Source: Paracoccus xiamenensis
GTDB lineage: Bacteria > Pseudomonadota > Alphaproteobacteria > Rhodobacterales > Rhodobacteraceae
Direction: 5' to 3'
Assembly: GCF_011308835.1 (NCBI RefSeq)
Contig: NZ_JAAOHY010000003.1
Location: forward strand, 266,264-330,263
Length of the DNA stretch: 64,000 bases
Below, piece by piece: positions 7,804 through 15,991 of the stretch. Positions within the stretch are counted from its first letter, which is position 1. Every line of letters begins with the position of its first letter. Position numbers and translations under genes: made by a program. A model generated the notes under the pieces. The model saw only the letters and a program-made list of their open reading frames with translations, did no database searches and was not told the origin of the DNA.

Positions 7804-10431
7804 TTACTCTGCCAAGCCCTTCAATTCATAGATCAGATCCAGCGCCTCGCGCGGGGTAAGGCTGTCGGGATGCAGGTCCTTCAGCCGCGCCTCAACGGCG
7901 CTGTCGCGGGATTTCGCAGGCGCCGGGGGCGGCGGCGCGGCGCGGAAGAGCGGCAGGTCGTCGATGATCGCGGCGGGCTTGGCCGCACCCTCGCGTTCGC
8001 CCGATTCGAGACTGGCGAGGATATCGCGCGCGCGCGTCACCACAGCCTCGGGCAGACCTGCCAGCCGCGCCACCTGCACGCCATAGGAACGGTCGGCGGC
8101 ACCCTTGATGACCTCATGCAGGAAGATCACCTCACCCTCCCATTCGCGGACGGACACGGTGGCGTTTTCGACGCCGTCCAGCCGCGCGGCAAGGGCCGTC
8201 AGTTCGTGGTAATGTGTGGCGAACAGCGCCCGGCAGCGGTTGACGGCCTGCAGATGTTCCATCACCGCCCAGGCGATGGACAGCCCGTCCCAGGTCGCGG
8301 TGCCGCGGCCGATTTCATCCAGGATCACCAGCGCGCGGTCGTCGGCCTGGTTCAGGATCGCAGCGGTTTCCACCATCTCGACCATGAAGGTTGACCGGCC
8401 CCGCGCCAGATCGTCGGCGGCACCGACGCGGCTGAACAACTGGCTGACCAGTCCCACATGGGCGCGCGTGGCCGGCACAAAGCTGCCCGCCTGCGCGAGG
8501 ATTGCGATCAGCGCGTTCTGGCGCAGGAAGGTCGATTTACCGGCCATGTTCGGCCCGGTCAGCAGCCAGATCGCCGGCGTCGCGTCCGCGGTCAGCGCGC
8601 AGTCATTGGCCACGAAGCTTTCCGCCTTGCGCCGCAGCGCGCGTTCGACAACGGGGTGACGCCCGGCCTCGATTTCAAAAGCGCGGCTGTCATCGACCTG
8701 CGGCCGCGTCCAGCCCTCGCCCATGGCGAGATCGGCAAAGGCGGCGGTCAGGTCGATTTCTGCCAATGCCCGCGCCGCCTGCCCGATGGGACCAGCCGCC
8801 GCCAGCACCGCGTCGCGCAGGCGGGCGAAAATGCCGCGCTCGATCTCCAGCGCGCGGTCGCGGGCGTTGAGGATACGGGTCTCCAGTTCCGACAGCTCGA
8901 CGGTGGTAAAACGGATCTGGTTGGCGGTGGTCTGGCGGTGAATGAAGGTCTCGTTCAACGGCGGGGCCAGCATCTTTTCAGCATGGGTCGCCGTGGTTTC
9001 GATGAAATAGCCCAGCACGTTATTGTGCTTGATCTTCAGGCTGCTGACCCCGGTGACCTCGATGAATTCGCCCTGCATCTGCGCGATCACGCCACGGCCT
9101 TCGTCGCGCAGCTGGCGTGTCCGGTCCAGATCCTCGTCATAATTCGAGGCCACGAAACCGCCGTCACGCGCCAACAGCGGGGGTTCGGCCACCAGCGCAT
9201 CGTCCAGAAGGTCGATCAGCGCGTCATGGCCCAGCAGATCGCGGGCGGCATCCGCCAGCACCGTGACCGTGTCATCACCCAGCATCGAGGCGATGCGGAT
9301 GGCCTGCGTCAGCCCGGCCCGGATCGCCGCCAGATCACGCGGGCCGCCCCGATCCAACGCCAGACGCGAAAGTGCCCGGTCCATGTCGGGCACGCCGCTC
9401 AGCGCCTCGCGCAGATCGGCGGTCAGGCGGCTGTCTTCGGCCAGATGGGTGACGGCATCAAGGCGGTCATGGATCACCGCCAGATCGCGCGACGGCGCGC
9501 TGATCCGGCGTTCCAGCAGCCGCGCGCCGCCGGCGGTGGCGGTTCGGTCGATTGTGGCCAGCAGAGAGCCATCGCGACCGCCCGAAAGTGCCTGCGTCAG
9601 TTCCAGATTGCGCCGGGTGGCGGCGTCGATCTGCATGGATCCGGCGATCGCTTCGCGCAGCGGCGGGCGGATCAGCGGCAGCTGTGCCTTCTGGGTCAGT
9701 TCCAGATAATCGGCAATCGCCCCCATGGCGGCGATCTCCGCCCGGCTGAAACTGCCGAAACCGTCCAGCGTTTCCACCTTGAACAGCGCCGCCAACCGGC
9801 GCAGTGCGGCGCTGGAATCGAAGCTTCCGGGCGGCAATTCGGTCAGTGCCGTGCCGTTTTCCGCCGCCAGTTCATCCAGCCCGCTGCCCTCGATGGCCAG
9901 CAATTCGCGCGGGGCGATCCGCGCCAGTTCCGGGCCCAGCCGCACGGCCGGGCAGGCCATCACCCGCAGGCTGCCGGTGGAAATATCGACCCATGCCAGC
10001 GCCCCTTCGTCGCGGACCGAGGCATAGGCGGCCAGGAAGTTGTGCCGCCGCGCCTCCAGCAGCGATTCCTCGGTCAGGGTGCCGGGGGTGACCAGGCGCA
10101 CCACGTCGCGCGCAACCACGGATTTCGAACCGCGCTTCTTCGCCTCGGCCGGGTCTTCCATCTGTTCGGCGATGGCCACGCGAAAACCCTTGCGGATCAG
10201 CGACAGCAGATAGGATTCGGCGGCATGGACGGGCACGCCGCACATCGGGATCGGCTGGCCCTGATGGGTGCCGCGCTTGGTCAGCGCGATATCCAGCGCG
10301 GCCGCCGCGGCGACGGCATCGTCAAAGAACATCTCGTAGAAATCGCCCATGCGATAGAACAGCAGCGCACCGGGATTGGCCTCGCGGATCGCGAGATATT
10401 GGGCCATCATCGGCGTCGGCTGGTCGGTCAT
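7804..10431 (-). CDS. mutS: DNA mismatch repair protein MutS
   Basis: Recognises mismatches and starts methyl-directed repair. The 875 residues show the mismatch-binding motif YRMGDFYEMF near residue 25 (Phe-x-Glu wedge), the connector, lever and clamp domains, and an ABC-type ATPase with Walker A GPNMAGKST, VILDEIGRGT and the switch histidine in FATHYHEL. The tail (about residue 800 on) is variable and ends LIYELKGL, the usual tetramer segment. Start ATG 10431 follows GGAGA. It faces the mtaB operon tail to tail; 39 bases separate the stops. Confidence 0.97.
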   Translation of the reverse strand: MTDQPTPMMAQYLAIREANPGALLFYRMGDFYEMFFDDAVAAAAALDIALTKRGTHQGQPIPMCGVPVHAAESYLLSLIRKGFRVAIAEQMEDPAEAKKRGSKSVVARDVVRLVTPGTLTEESLLEARRHNFLAAYASVRDEGALAWVDISTGSLRVMACPAVRLGPELARIAPRELLAIEGSGLDELAAENGTALTELPPGSFDSSAALRRLAALFKVETLDGFGSFSRAEIAAMGAIADYLELTQKAQLPLIRPPLREAIAGSMQIDAATRRNLELTQALSGGRDGSLLATIDRTATAGGARLLERRISAPSRDLAVIHDRLDAVTHLAEDSRLTADLREALSGVPDMDRALSRLALDRGGPRDLAAIRAGLTQAIRIASMLGDDTVTVLADAARDLLGHDALIDLLDDALVAEPPLLARDGGFVASNYDEDLDRTRQLRDEGRGVIAQMQGEFIEVTGVSSLKIKHNNVLGYFIETTATHAEKMLAPPLNETFIHRQTTANQIRFTTVELSELETRILNARDRALEIERGIFARLRDAVLAAAGPIGQAARALAEIDLTAAFADLAMGEGWTRPQVDDSRAFEIEAGRHPVVERALRRKAESFVANDCALTADATPAIWLLTGPNMAGKSTFLRQNALIAILAQAGSFVPATRAHVGLVSQLFSRVGAADDLARGRSTFMVEMVETAAILNQADDRALVILDEIGRGTATWDGLSIAWAVMEHLQAVNRCRALFATHYHELTALAARLDGVENATVSVREWEGEVIFLHEVIKGAADRSYGVQVARLAGLPEAVVTRARDILASLESGEREGAAKPAAIIDDLPLFRAAPPPPAPAKSRDSAVEARLKDLHPDSLTPREALDLIYELKGLAE

Positions 10432-10569
10432 GGGCGTCTCCTTCGCGGGACGGTTCTAGCGGATCGGGTGGCGATTGCCAGAGCGGGGGACAGGATGGCG
10501 CAAAGGCCATTGGAAATTCGGGGCAGTCTGCATACATGCCGGACACCGAACAGATAAGGGGGACCAAGG

Positions 10570-11013
10570 ATGACCTATACGAAATCCGACGACGCCATTT
10601 CCCGCCTGACGCCCGAACAGTTCCGCGTCACCCAGCAGAACGGGACCGAGCGCGCCTTTACCGGCGAATATGACGAACATTTCGAACCCGGCATCTATGT
10701 CGATGTCGTCTCGGGCGAGCCGCTTTTCGCCTCATCCGCAAAGTTCAACTCGGGCTGCGGCTGGCCGTCCTTTTCCAAACCCATCGTCGACGCGAACGTC
10801 AACGAGTTGCGCGATACCACCCATGGCATGATCCGCACCGAGGTCCGCTCGGCCCATGGTGACAGCCATCTGGGCCATGTCTTCCCGGACGGCCCGCGCG
10901 ACATGGGCGGGCTGCGCTATTGCATCAACTCGGCCAGCCTGCGCTTCGTCCCGAAAGACGAGATGGAAGCCGAGGGCTATGGCGAATATCTGGATCAGGT
11001 GGAGGCGAAGTGA
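10570..11013 (+). CDS. msrB: Peptide-methionine (R)-S-oxide reductase
   Basis: Repairs methionine-R-sulfoxide in proteins using thioredoxin. The 147-residue protein has catalytic Cys118 in [11 protein letters not shown] and a second cysteine, Cys63, in GCGWPSF. The two CxxC pairs that bind zinc in many MsrB proteins are missing: the first is VVSGEP and the second is SAHGDSH. This is a known zinc-free form. The 3' end overlaps msrA by one base (TGATG), so the pair is co-translated. It is divergent from mutS. Confidence 0.95.
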   Translation: MTYTKSDDAISRLTPEQFRVTQQNGTERAFTGEYDEHFEPGIYVDVVSGEPLFASSAKFNSGCGWPSFSKPIVDANVNELRDTTHGMIRTEVRSAHGDSHLGHVFPDGPRDMGGLRYCINSASLRFVPKDEMEAEGYGEYLDQVEAK

Positions 11014-11516
11014 TGACCGAACGCGCTGTACTGGCCGGTGGCTGCTTCTGGGGCATGCAGGATCTGATCCGCAAGCTTCCGGGGGTTGAGGCGACCCGCG
11101 TGGGCTATACCGGCGGCGACGTGGCCAATGCCACCTATCGCAACCACGGCACTCATGCCGAGGGGATCGAGATCACCTTTGATCCGACGAAGATCAGCTA
11201 TCGCGAACTGCTGGAGTTCTTCTTTCAGATCCACGACCCCTCGACGCCCGACCGTCAGGGCAATGACCGTGGCACCAGTTACCGCTCGGGGATCTATTAC
11301 ACGTCTGAAGCGCAGCATCAGACCGCGCTGGATACCATTGCCGATGTCGATGCCTCGGGCCTGTGGCCCGGCAAGGTCGTTACCGAGGTGAAGCCCGCCG
11401 GCGACTTCTGGCAGGCAGAGCCAGAGCATCAGGACTATCTGCAGCGGACCCCCAACGGCTATACCTGCCACTTCCCGCGCCCGAACTGGGTTCTGCCCAA
11501 ACGCGCAGCAGAATAG
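11013..11516 (+). CDS. msrA: Peptide-methionine (S)-S-oxide reductase
   Basis: Repairs methionine-S-sulfoxide and complements MsrB. Catalytic Cys11 lies in [13 protein letters not shown], the glutamates of HAEGIEI and the downstream [12 protein letters not shown] box are present. The start was put at ATG 11013, overlapping the msrB stop; GTG 11010 is an alternative one codon earlier. At 167 residues it is of normal length. No C-terminal recycling cysteine cluster is seen, so resolution may depend on thioredoxin directly or through another residue. Confidence 0.95.
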   Translation: MTERAVLAGGCFWGMQDLIRKLPGVEATRVGYTGGDVANATYRNHGTHAEGIEITFDPTKISYRELLEFFFQIHDPSTPDRQGNDRGTSYRSGIYYTSEAQHQTALDTIADVDASGLWPGKVVTEVKPAGDFWQAEPEHQDYLQRTPNGYTCHFPRPNWVLPKRAAE

Positions 11517-11587
11517 CCGAGCGAAGAATCGGCCGGGCCAAGGTCGGTTTTCATGCCCGGCGGGCGGATCGCTGAGGGTGGCGGCGG

Positions 11588-12580
11588 TTACTCCTCCGCC
11601 ACCCGCAGCACGCAACGAAAGCTCAGATGGCTGGTCGAGGTATCGACGGCCTCGGCGTGGCGGGCTGCGGGCCGGTAGCGCTGGCAGTAATTTGGCGCGC
11701 AAAGATGCGAGCCGCCCTTCAGCACCCGGCGCGGGATGCGGATCTGCGGCAGAGCAGGGTCAAAGCTGCGCTCCATCACGCCGCCGCGCGGGTTTTCGGG
11801 GACGCAGCAGGCCTTGGGCGCGTCGCCAGTATGGGCCGAGTTGTACCAGTCTTGCGTCCATTCCCAGCAATTGCCGATCACGTCGAAAAGCCCGTAGCCG
11901 TTCTGCGGGAAGGCTTCGACCGGCGAAGTGCCGGCATAGCCATCCAGCATCTGGTTCTCGACCGGAAACGCCCCCTGCCAGGTATTCGCCATTTGCCGCC
12001 CGTCCGGGTTCAGTTCGTCCCCCCAGGCGAATTCCGCGCGGTCCAGACCGCCGCGTGCGGCGAATTCCCATTCGGCTTCGGTCGGCAGATCCTTGCCCGC
12101 CCATCGTGCAAAGGCCAGTGCATCGGCGTAAGCCACATGCACCACCGGGTGATCGTCGCGCCCGCGCAGCGTACTGCCGCGCCCCTCGGGATGGCGCCAG
12201 TCGGCGCCCTTGCGGAATTCCCACCATTGCCGCCAGTCCCGCAGATCGGTGATGTTCGGCTGCGGCGCGAATACCAACGATCCGGCAAACAGCATCTCGG
12301 GCCGGGCACCGGGATAGTCCTTGGCGTTGGGCTTGCGCTCTGCCTCGGTAACGTGGCCCGTGGCCTTCACAAAGCGCTTGAACTGGGCGTTGGTCACAGG
12401 CGTCCGGTCCATCCAGAAAACGCCGACCTTGACCCGATGCACTGGCGCTTCTTCGGGGTAATATTTTTCCGAACCCATATGATAAAGGCCGCCGGGCACC
12501 CAGATCATATCTCGCGCAATCCGCGCAAGCCGGCGATCGTCGGGTGATGGTATCGGGGCAGAGTCTTCAGGCATCGGCAT
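11588..12580 (-). CDS. Formylglycine-generating enzyme (SUMF1/FGE) family protein
   Basis: SUMF1/FGE-sulfatase fold. It starts with MIWVPGGLYHMGSE and ends with a copy of the FGE active site, GGSHLC followed by APNYCQRYRPAARH; the two cysteines (about 295 and 300 of 330) match the copper-binding pair of true FGE, which oxidises a cysteine in sulfatases to formylglycine. Many bacterial relatives lack both cysteines, so enzymatic function is plausible here. No sulfatase gene is visible in the window. The start was chosen at 12580 after GGAAA; in-frame ATGs at 12619, 12604 and 12574 are alternatives. Confidence 0.85.
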   Translation of the reverse strand: MPMPEDSAPIPSPDDRRLARIARDMIWVPGGLYHMGSEKYYPEEAPVHRVKVGVFWMDRTPVTNAQFKRFVKATGHVTEAERKPNAKDYPGARPEMLFAGSLVFAPQPNITDLRDWRQWWEFRKGADWRHPEGRGSTLRGRDDHPVVHVAYADALAFARWAGKDLPTEAEWEFAARGGLDRAEFAWGDELNPDGRQMANTWQGAFPVENQMLDGYAGTSPVEAFPQNGYGLFDVIGNCWEWTQDWYNSAHTGDAPKACCVPENPRGGVMERSFDPALPQIRIPRRVLKGGSHLCAPNYCQRYRPAARHAEAVDTSTSHLSFRCVLRVAEE

Positions 12581-12619
12581 TTTCCGTTTGCTGAGGCGTA
12601 GCATGCAGCTATCCGCCAT

Positions 12620-13037
12620 ACGCGCAGGACGGACCGCAAGCCATTATTGATCCATCCGGCAAGGGTCTGTCCAGTGCACCGCCGTCGCAGACCCCTTGGC
12701 CCGCGCTGATCGGCATGACCCGATTGCCGGTATATCCGTTCTGACCTTCGCTGTGGTTGCCGCGCCCCGCACCCGGAAACTGCGACCTACGACGACAGCA
12801 GTCGATGACCGCGAGGAAACAAGAAGCTTCCTGAGGCGTTCAGTTCAACAGGACGATGCCTTGCGGCCGCCTCATGCGCGGCAGCAACGGCACGAAATTT
12901 GCGTCGCAGGCGCGCGATCATGCGTCGGAAACCAGCAGCGCCGCACGTCACGCACGTTGGTTGAATGACAGCTCGGTTTGAGGCCCCGCCGCTGGTCATG
13001 GCAGGGTGGACGCATATGATTCGAAAAGGAGATTGAG
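12620..13037. other. Intergenic region, no gene seen
   Basis: About 420 bases between two divergent genes. Open frames here are short and unconvincing. An imperfect inverted repeat (CAAGGGTCTG at 12660-12669 against CAGACCCCTTG at 12688-12698) is the only structure noticed. A good ribosome-binding site, AAAGGAGA, precedes the next gene at about 13025. Confidence 0.5.
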
Positions 13038-13247
13038 ATGCCTGTGAACGTTGGATCCGCTGACCGTGCCATCCGGCTGGCCGTGGCTGTGCTGCTGCTT
13101 TTTGCGGCGCTGGTGACCGGAACACTGGGTCATGGTTTGTGGTTCTGGCTGGCGCTGCTGGTCGCGGCGGTGCTGATCCTGACCGCTCTGCTTGGTTCCT
13201 GTCCGCTTTACAGCATCTTCGGCGTCCAAAGCTGTACGCGCCGCTAA
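13038..13247 (+). CDS. DUF2892 (YgaP-like transmembrane) family protein
   Basis: A 69-residue membrane protein with two hydrophobic segments (about 14-31 and 35-55) and the family signature MPVNVGSADRAIR at the start and GSCPLYSIFG near the end. The same domain forms the membrane part of the rhodanese YgaP. The cysteine in GSCPLY is conserved in the family, but its function is not established. It is preceded by a strong AAAGGAG and appears to be a single-gene unit. Confidence 0.85.
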   Translation: MPVNVGSADRAIRLAVAVLLLFAALVTGTLGHGLWFWLALLVAAVLILTALLGSCPLYSIFGVQSCTRR

Positions 13248-13424
13248 CGACCCGAACCAGCGCGCCAGTGCGGATCGTTCGCGGGCCGCATCCTTGTCGT
13301 GGCACGAGGTTCGACCGATGACGCAGCTGTGACCTTCTGTGAACGCTGCGGTGTCACAGCGGACTCGCCCACGCGATCCTGCCCGCTATCATCATGCTAT
13401 CATCCCTGCCGCGAAAGACTGTCC

Positions 13425-14420
13425 ATGCCGATGCCCCTGACCCGCCGCAGCTTCTGCGCCGCCACGCTGGCCGCCATGGCCACCCCTGCCCTTGCCCGCG
13501 CCCAGACCGGGGCGGGGGCGGATATCCGCGCCGCCGCCGCAGGGCTGCCACAATTGCACGCGGTTCTGGTGCAGCGCGGTGGGCAGGTGGTTCTGGCCGA
13601 TGCACCGCGCGGGCCGGGACTGGGGCGGGCGGCGAATATCAAGTCATGCTCGAAAAGCCTGCTGGCACTGATACTGGGCGCCGCCATCGCCAAGGGCGAT
13701 ATTGCGGACCCGGGCGCCACGCTTGCCCAATTGGCCCCGCGGCTGATCCCCCGCGACGCCACCGAAGGCGTGGGCGCGCTGACGATGGAGGATCTGGTGA
13801 CGCTGCGGGCGGGGCTGCAAGGGACCTCGGGGCCGAATTACGGCGAATGGGTCGCCTCGCCCAATTGGGTCAGCTATGCGCTGCGCCAGCCCCGGATCGC
13901 GGCGGCGGGCGGGCGGATGATCTATTCCACCGGCACCACCCATGTACTGGGCGCGGCCATTGCTACCGCCACCGGCCAGAGCCTGCTTGAACTGGCCCGC
14001 AAACATCTGGGCCGGGGCCTGGGGATCGACATCCCACCATGGACCCGCGACCCACAGGGCTTCTTCTTTGGTGGGAATGAGATGGCGCTGACACCGCGCG
14101 CCATGCTGCGGGTCGCCGTGATGATGCGCGACGGTGGCCGGTTCGAGGGCCGCCAGGTGGTGGCCGAAGACTGGATCCGCGCATCGACCCGGCCGCGCAC
14201 CCGGTCGCCCTATTCGGGGCTGGATTACGGCTATGGCTGGTTTCTCAGCCGCAGCGGTTGGGTCATCGCGCGTGGATACGGCGGCCAGCTGATCGCCGCG
14301 CATGAGGGGCGCGATCTGGCCGTGGCCATCACCTCGGACCCGACGCAGCCGGCTCGCTCGGACGGGCATTTCGGCGATCTGATGCGGCTGCTGGAAGGTC
14401 CGATCCTGAACATCGCCTGA
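13425..14420 (+). CDS. Serine hydrolase of the beta-lactamase/class C family, exported
   Basis: Penicillin-binding-like hydrolase with an N-terminal export signal containing RRSFC followed by a hydrophobic stretch and ALARA, which looks like a Tat signal. The nucleophile motif is SCSK (Ser74-Lys77); MIYSTGTTH supplies a candidate tyrosine and YGGQ lies where the third motif is expected. The substrate is unknown; relatives include esterases, D-aminopeptidases and 6-aminohexanoate-dimer hydrolases. The frame is open back to 13299, but the signal peptide fixes the start near 13425 (or 13431). It converges with the FMN dehydrogenase gene, seven bases apart. Confidence 0.8.
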   Translation: MPMPLTRRSFCAATLAAMATPALARAQTGAGADIRAAAAGLPQLHAVLVQRGGQVVLADAPRGPGLGRAANIKSCSKSLLALILGAAIAKGDIADPGATLAQLAPRLIPRDATEGVGALTMEDLVTLRAGLQGTSGPNYGEWVASPNWVSYALRQPRIAAAGGRMIYSTGTTHVLGAAIATATGQSLLELARKHLGRGLGIDIPPWTRDPQGFFFGGNEMALTPRAMLRVAVMMRDGGRFEGRQVVAEDWIRASTRPRTRSPYSGLDYGYGWFLSRSGWVIARGYGGQLIAAHEGRDLAVAITSDPTQPARSDGHFGDLMRLLEGPILNIA

Positions 14421-14427
14421 CCCGGTC

Positions 14428-15645
14428 TCAGCCCGGCAGCGGAACCGGCGCGTATTCGCGTGCCGCCATGGGTGTGGTGATGCCCAACAACGCCATGTCG
14501 CGGTGAACCTCGTCACGCAGCAGCTTCATCGCGTGGGTGACGCCCGGCTCGCCATAGACCGCTGCCGCATACAGGAAGGGCCGGCCGACAAAGACGAAAT
14601 CCGCGCCCAGCATGATCGCCTTCAGCACATCGGTGCCGCGCCGGATGCCGCTGTCGAACATCACCACCAGATCGGGCACCGCCGCGCGGATCTCGGGCAG
14701 CACGTCCAGCGGCGAGACCACACCGTCAAGCTGCCGTCCGCCATGGTTCGACACGATGATCCCGTCGCAGCCCGCATCCGCCGCCAGTTGCGCATCCTGA
14801 ACGTCGAGGATGCCCTTCACCACCAGCTTGCCCGGCCAGATCTCGCGGATGAAGCGGATATGATCCCAGCTTAGCTCATCGCGGGCGATCTTGGACCGCA
14901 CCAGATCGCGAGAGAACAGCGGCGGGCCCTGCACCGATTCCATATTCTCGAAATGCGGCATGCCGCGGGTGGCGATTTCACGCGCCAATGTGCCAAACAC
15001 CCAGCGCGGATGCGTGATGCCCTGCCAGAACAGTTTCGGGGTGATCCGCAGGGGCGCATCAAAACCGTTGCGGGCGTTGTTTTCACGGTTCCCGGCCACC
15101 GGGACGTCGCCGGTGACGACCAGCGTGTCAAAGCCCGCACGCGTGACCCGGTCTAGCAACGCCTGAATGCGGGTGCGGTCGCCGGGGATATAGCACTGGA
15201 ACCAGCGGCTGCCGCCTTCGCTGGCCGCACGTTCCAGCGGCGTCAGCGAAGCGGCCGAGCAGATGGCAAAGCTGCCCGCCGCCCGCGCGCCTTTGGCCAG
15301 CACCACGTCGCCGTCGAAGGCAGCCAGCGCGCTGAACCCCATGGGCGCGATGGCGAAGGGCAGCGCGTATTCTTGCCCGAACAGCCGGGTCGTCAGGTTG
15401 CGGCCCGAAACATCGCGCAGCACCCGCGGCCGCAGCCCGATACGGCGGAAGGCGGCGCGGTTTTCCGACAGAGTGACGTCATCCTCGACCCCGCCGCTGA
15501 CATAGCCGAAGATCGACAGCGGCAGGTGACGCCGCGCCCGTCGCTCAAAATCATCCAGCGACAGCAGGCCGCGCAGCCGGCGCGGCACCGTCGAGGCGCT
15601 TTGCCGCGTGATCGAGACCGGGTTGGGAACCGCCGCCTTGGTCAT
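14428..15645 (-). CDS. FMN-dependent alpha-hydroxy-acid dehydrogenase (LldD-like)
   Basis: Oxidises an L-2-hydroxy acid, such as L-lactate, with FMN. The family motifs are present: LSLDDFERRARRHLP near the start, IAPMGFSAL, VTGDVPVAGNRENN, KGILDVQDA and the catalytic SNHGGRQLDG, followed by FDSGIRRGTDVLKA (FMN phosphate). The start was set at ATG 15645, after GGGGGTGCACAGGG; an open frame continues 36 codons upstream but lacks family resemblance. At 405 residues it is normal for LldD. It is divergent from the peptide transporter, so the shared upstream region may control both. The substrate is not settled. Confidence 0.88.
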   Translation of the reverse strand: MTKAAVPNPVSITRQSASTVPRRLRGLLSLDDFERRARRHLPLSIFGYVSGGVEDDVTLSENRAAFRRIGLRPRVLRDVSGRNLTTRLFGQEYALPFAIAPMGFSALAAFDGDVVLAKGARAAGSFAICSAASLTPLERAASEGGSRWFQCYIPGDRTRIQALLDRVTRAGFDTLVVTGDVPVAGNRENNARNGFDAPLRITPKLFWQGITHPRWVFGTLAREIATRGMPHFENMESVQGPPLFSRDLVRSKIARDELSWDHIRFIREIWPGKLVVKGILDVQDAQLAADAGCDGIIVSNHGGRQLDGVVSPLDVLPEIRAAVPDLVVMFDSGIRRGTDVLKAIMLGADFVFVGRPFLYAAAVYGEPGVTHAMKLLRDEVHRDMALLGITTPMAAREYAPVPLPG

Positions 15646-15767
15646 CCCTGTGCACCCCCCTGTTGCTGTGCTGTGCGGGCCACCGGGGGCCGAATCATCC
15701 GAATATGAGGCACCATAGGACAAGCGCGCGGCTGGTCTCCATCCATGCTGCACGCCGCTGAGCGCTG

Positions 15768-15781
15768 ATTTGCGCGCAAAT
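15768..15781. promoter_or_regulatory. Perfect 14-bp palindrome, candidate operator
   Basis: ATTTGCGCGCAAAT is a perfect palindrome in the AT-rich divergent region between the FMN dehydrogenase gene and the peptide transporter operon. The regulator is unknown. Confidence 0.4.
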
Positions 15782-15818
15782 TTCAGGCAGTTTCGGATTG
15801 TTCAATAAAATATCTTGA

Positions 15819-15829
15819 TTGTCAGACAA
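15819..15829. promoter_or_regulatory. FadR/GntR-type operator candidate
   Basis: TTGTCAGACAA is a perfect 11-bp palindrome that fits the TNGTNNNACNA pattern of FadR-subfamily GntR regulators. It lies in the AT-rich promoter region 64 bases before the leader ORF of the peptide transporter. A related site stands before the GntR gene of this cluster. Confidence 0.5.
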
Positions 15830-15892
15830 AATATGAGAGTATTTCGCGACAACTCAGATAGCTGAGGGCGGAACTGCATCACGGAGGAGGTG

Positions 15893-15991
15893 ATGCGTCA
15901 CGCAACAGCCCCGACGGGCCGCGACGCAACCATCCCCCGGCGCAACGCCAGACAGCCAACGCCGCGGCATCTGCCGCACCAACAGGGATGA
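15893..15991 (+). CDS. Candidate 32-codon leader peptide coupled to the peptide transporter
   Basis: GGAGGAGG at 15883-15890, the strongest Shine-Dalgarno in the region, stands two bases before ATG 15893. This ATG opens a 32-codon frame rich in Arg, Pro and His. Its TGA (15989-15991) overlaps the ATPase ATG at 15988 in the ATGA manner, whereas the ATPase start has no strong site of its own. The simplest reading is a leader peptide that passes ribosomes to the transporter gene. No homologue is known to me. The close spacing of the SD to the ATG (two bases) is a weakness. Confidence 0.45.
   Translation: MRHATAPTGRDATIPRRNARQPTPRHLPHQQG

Noticed and set aside
8458..10557. 699-codon open frame antisense to mutS
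   Set aside because: Composition is that of a reverse-strand shadow and mutS is certain on the other strand.
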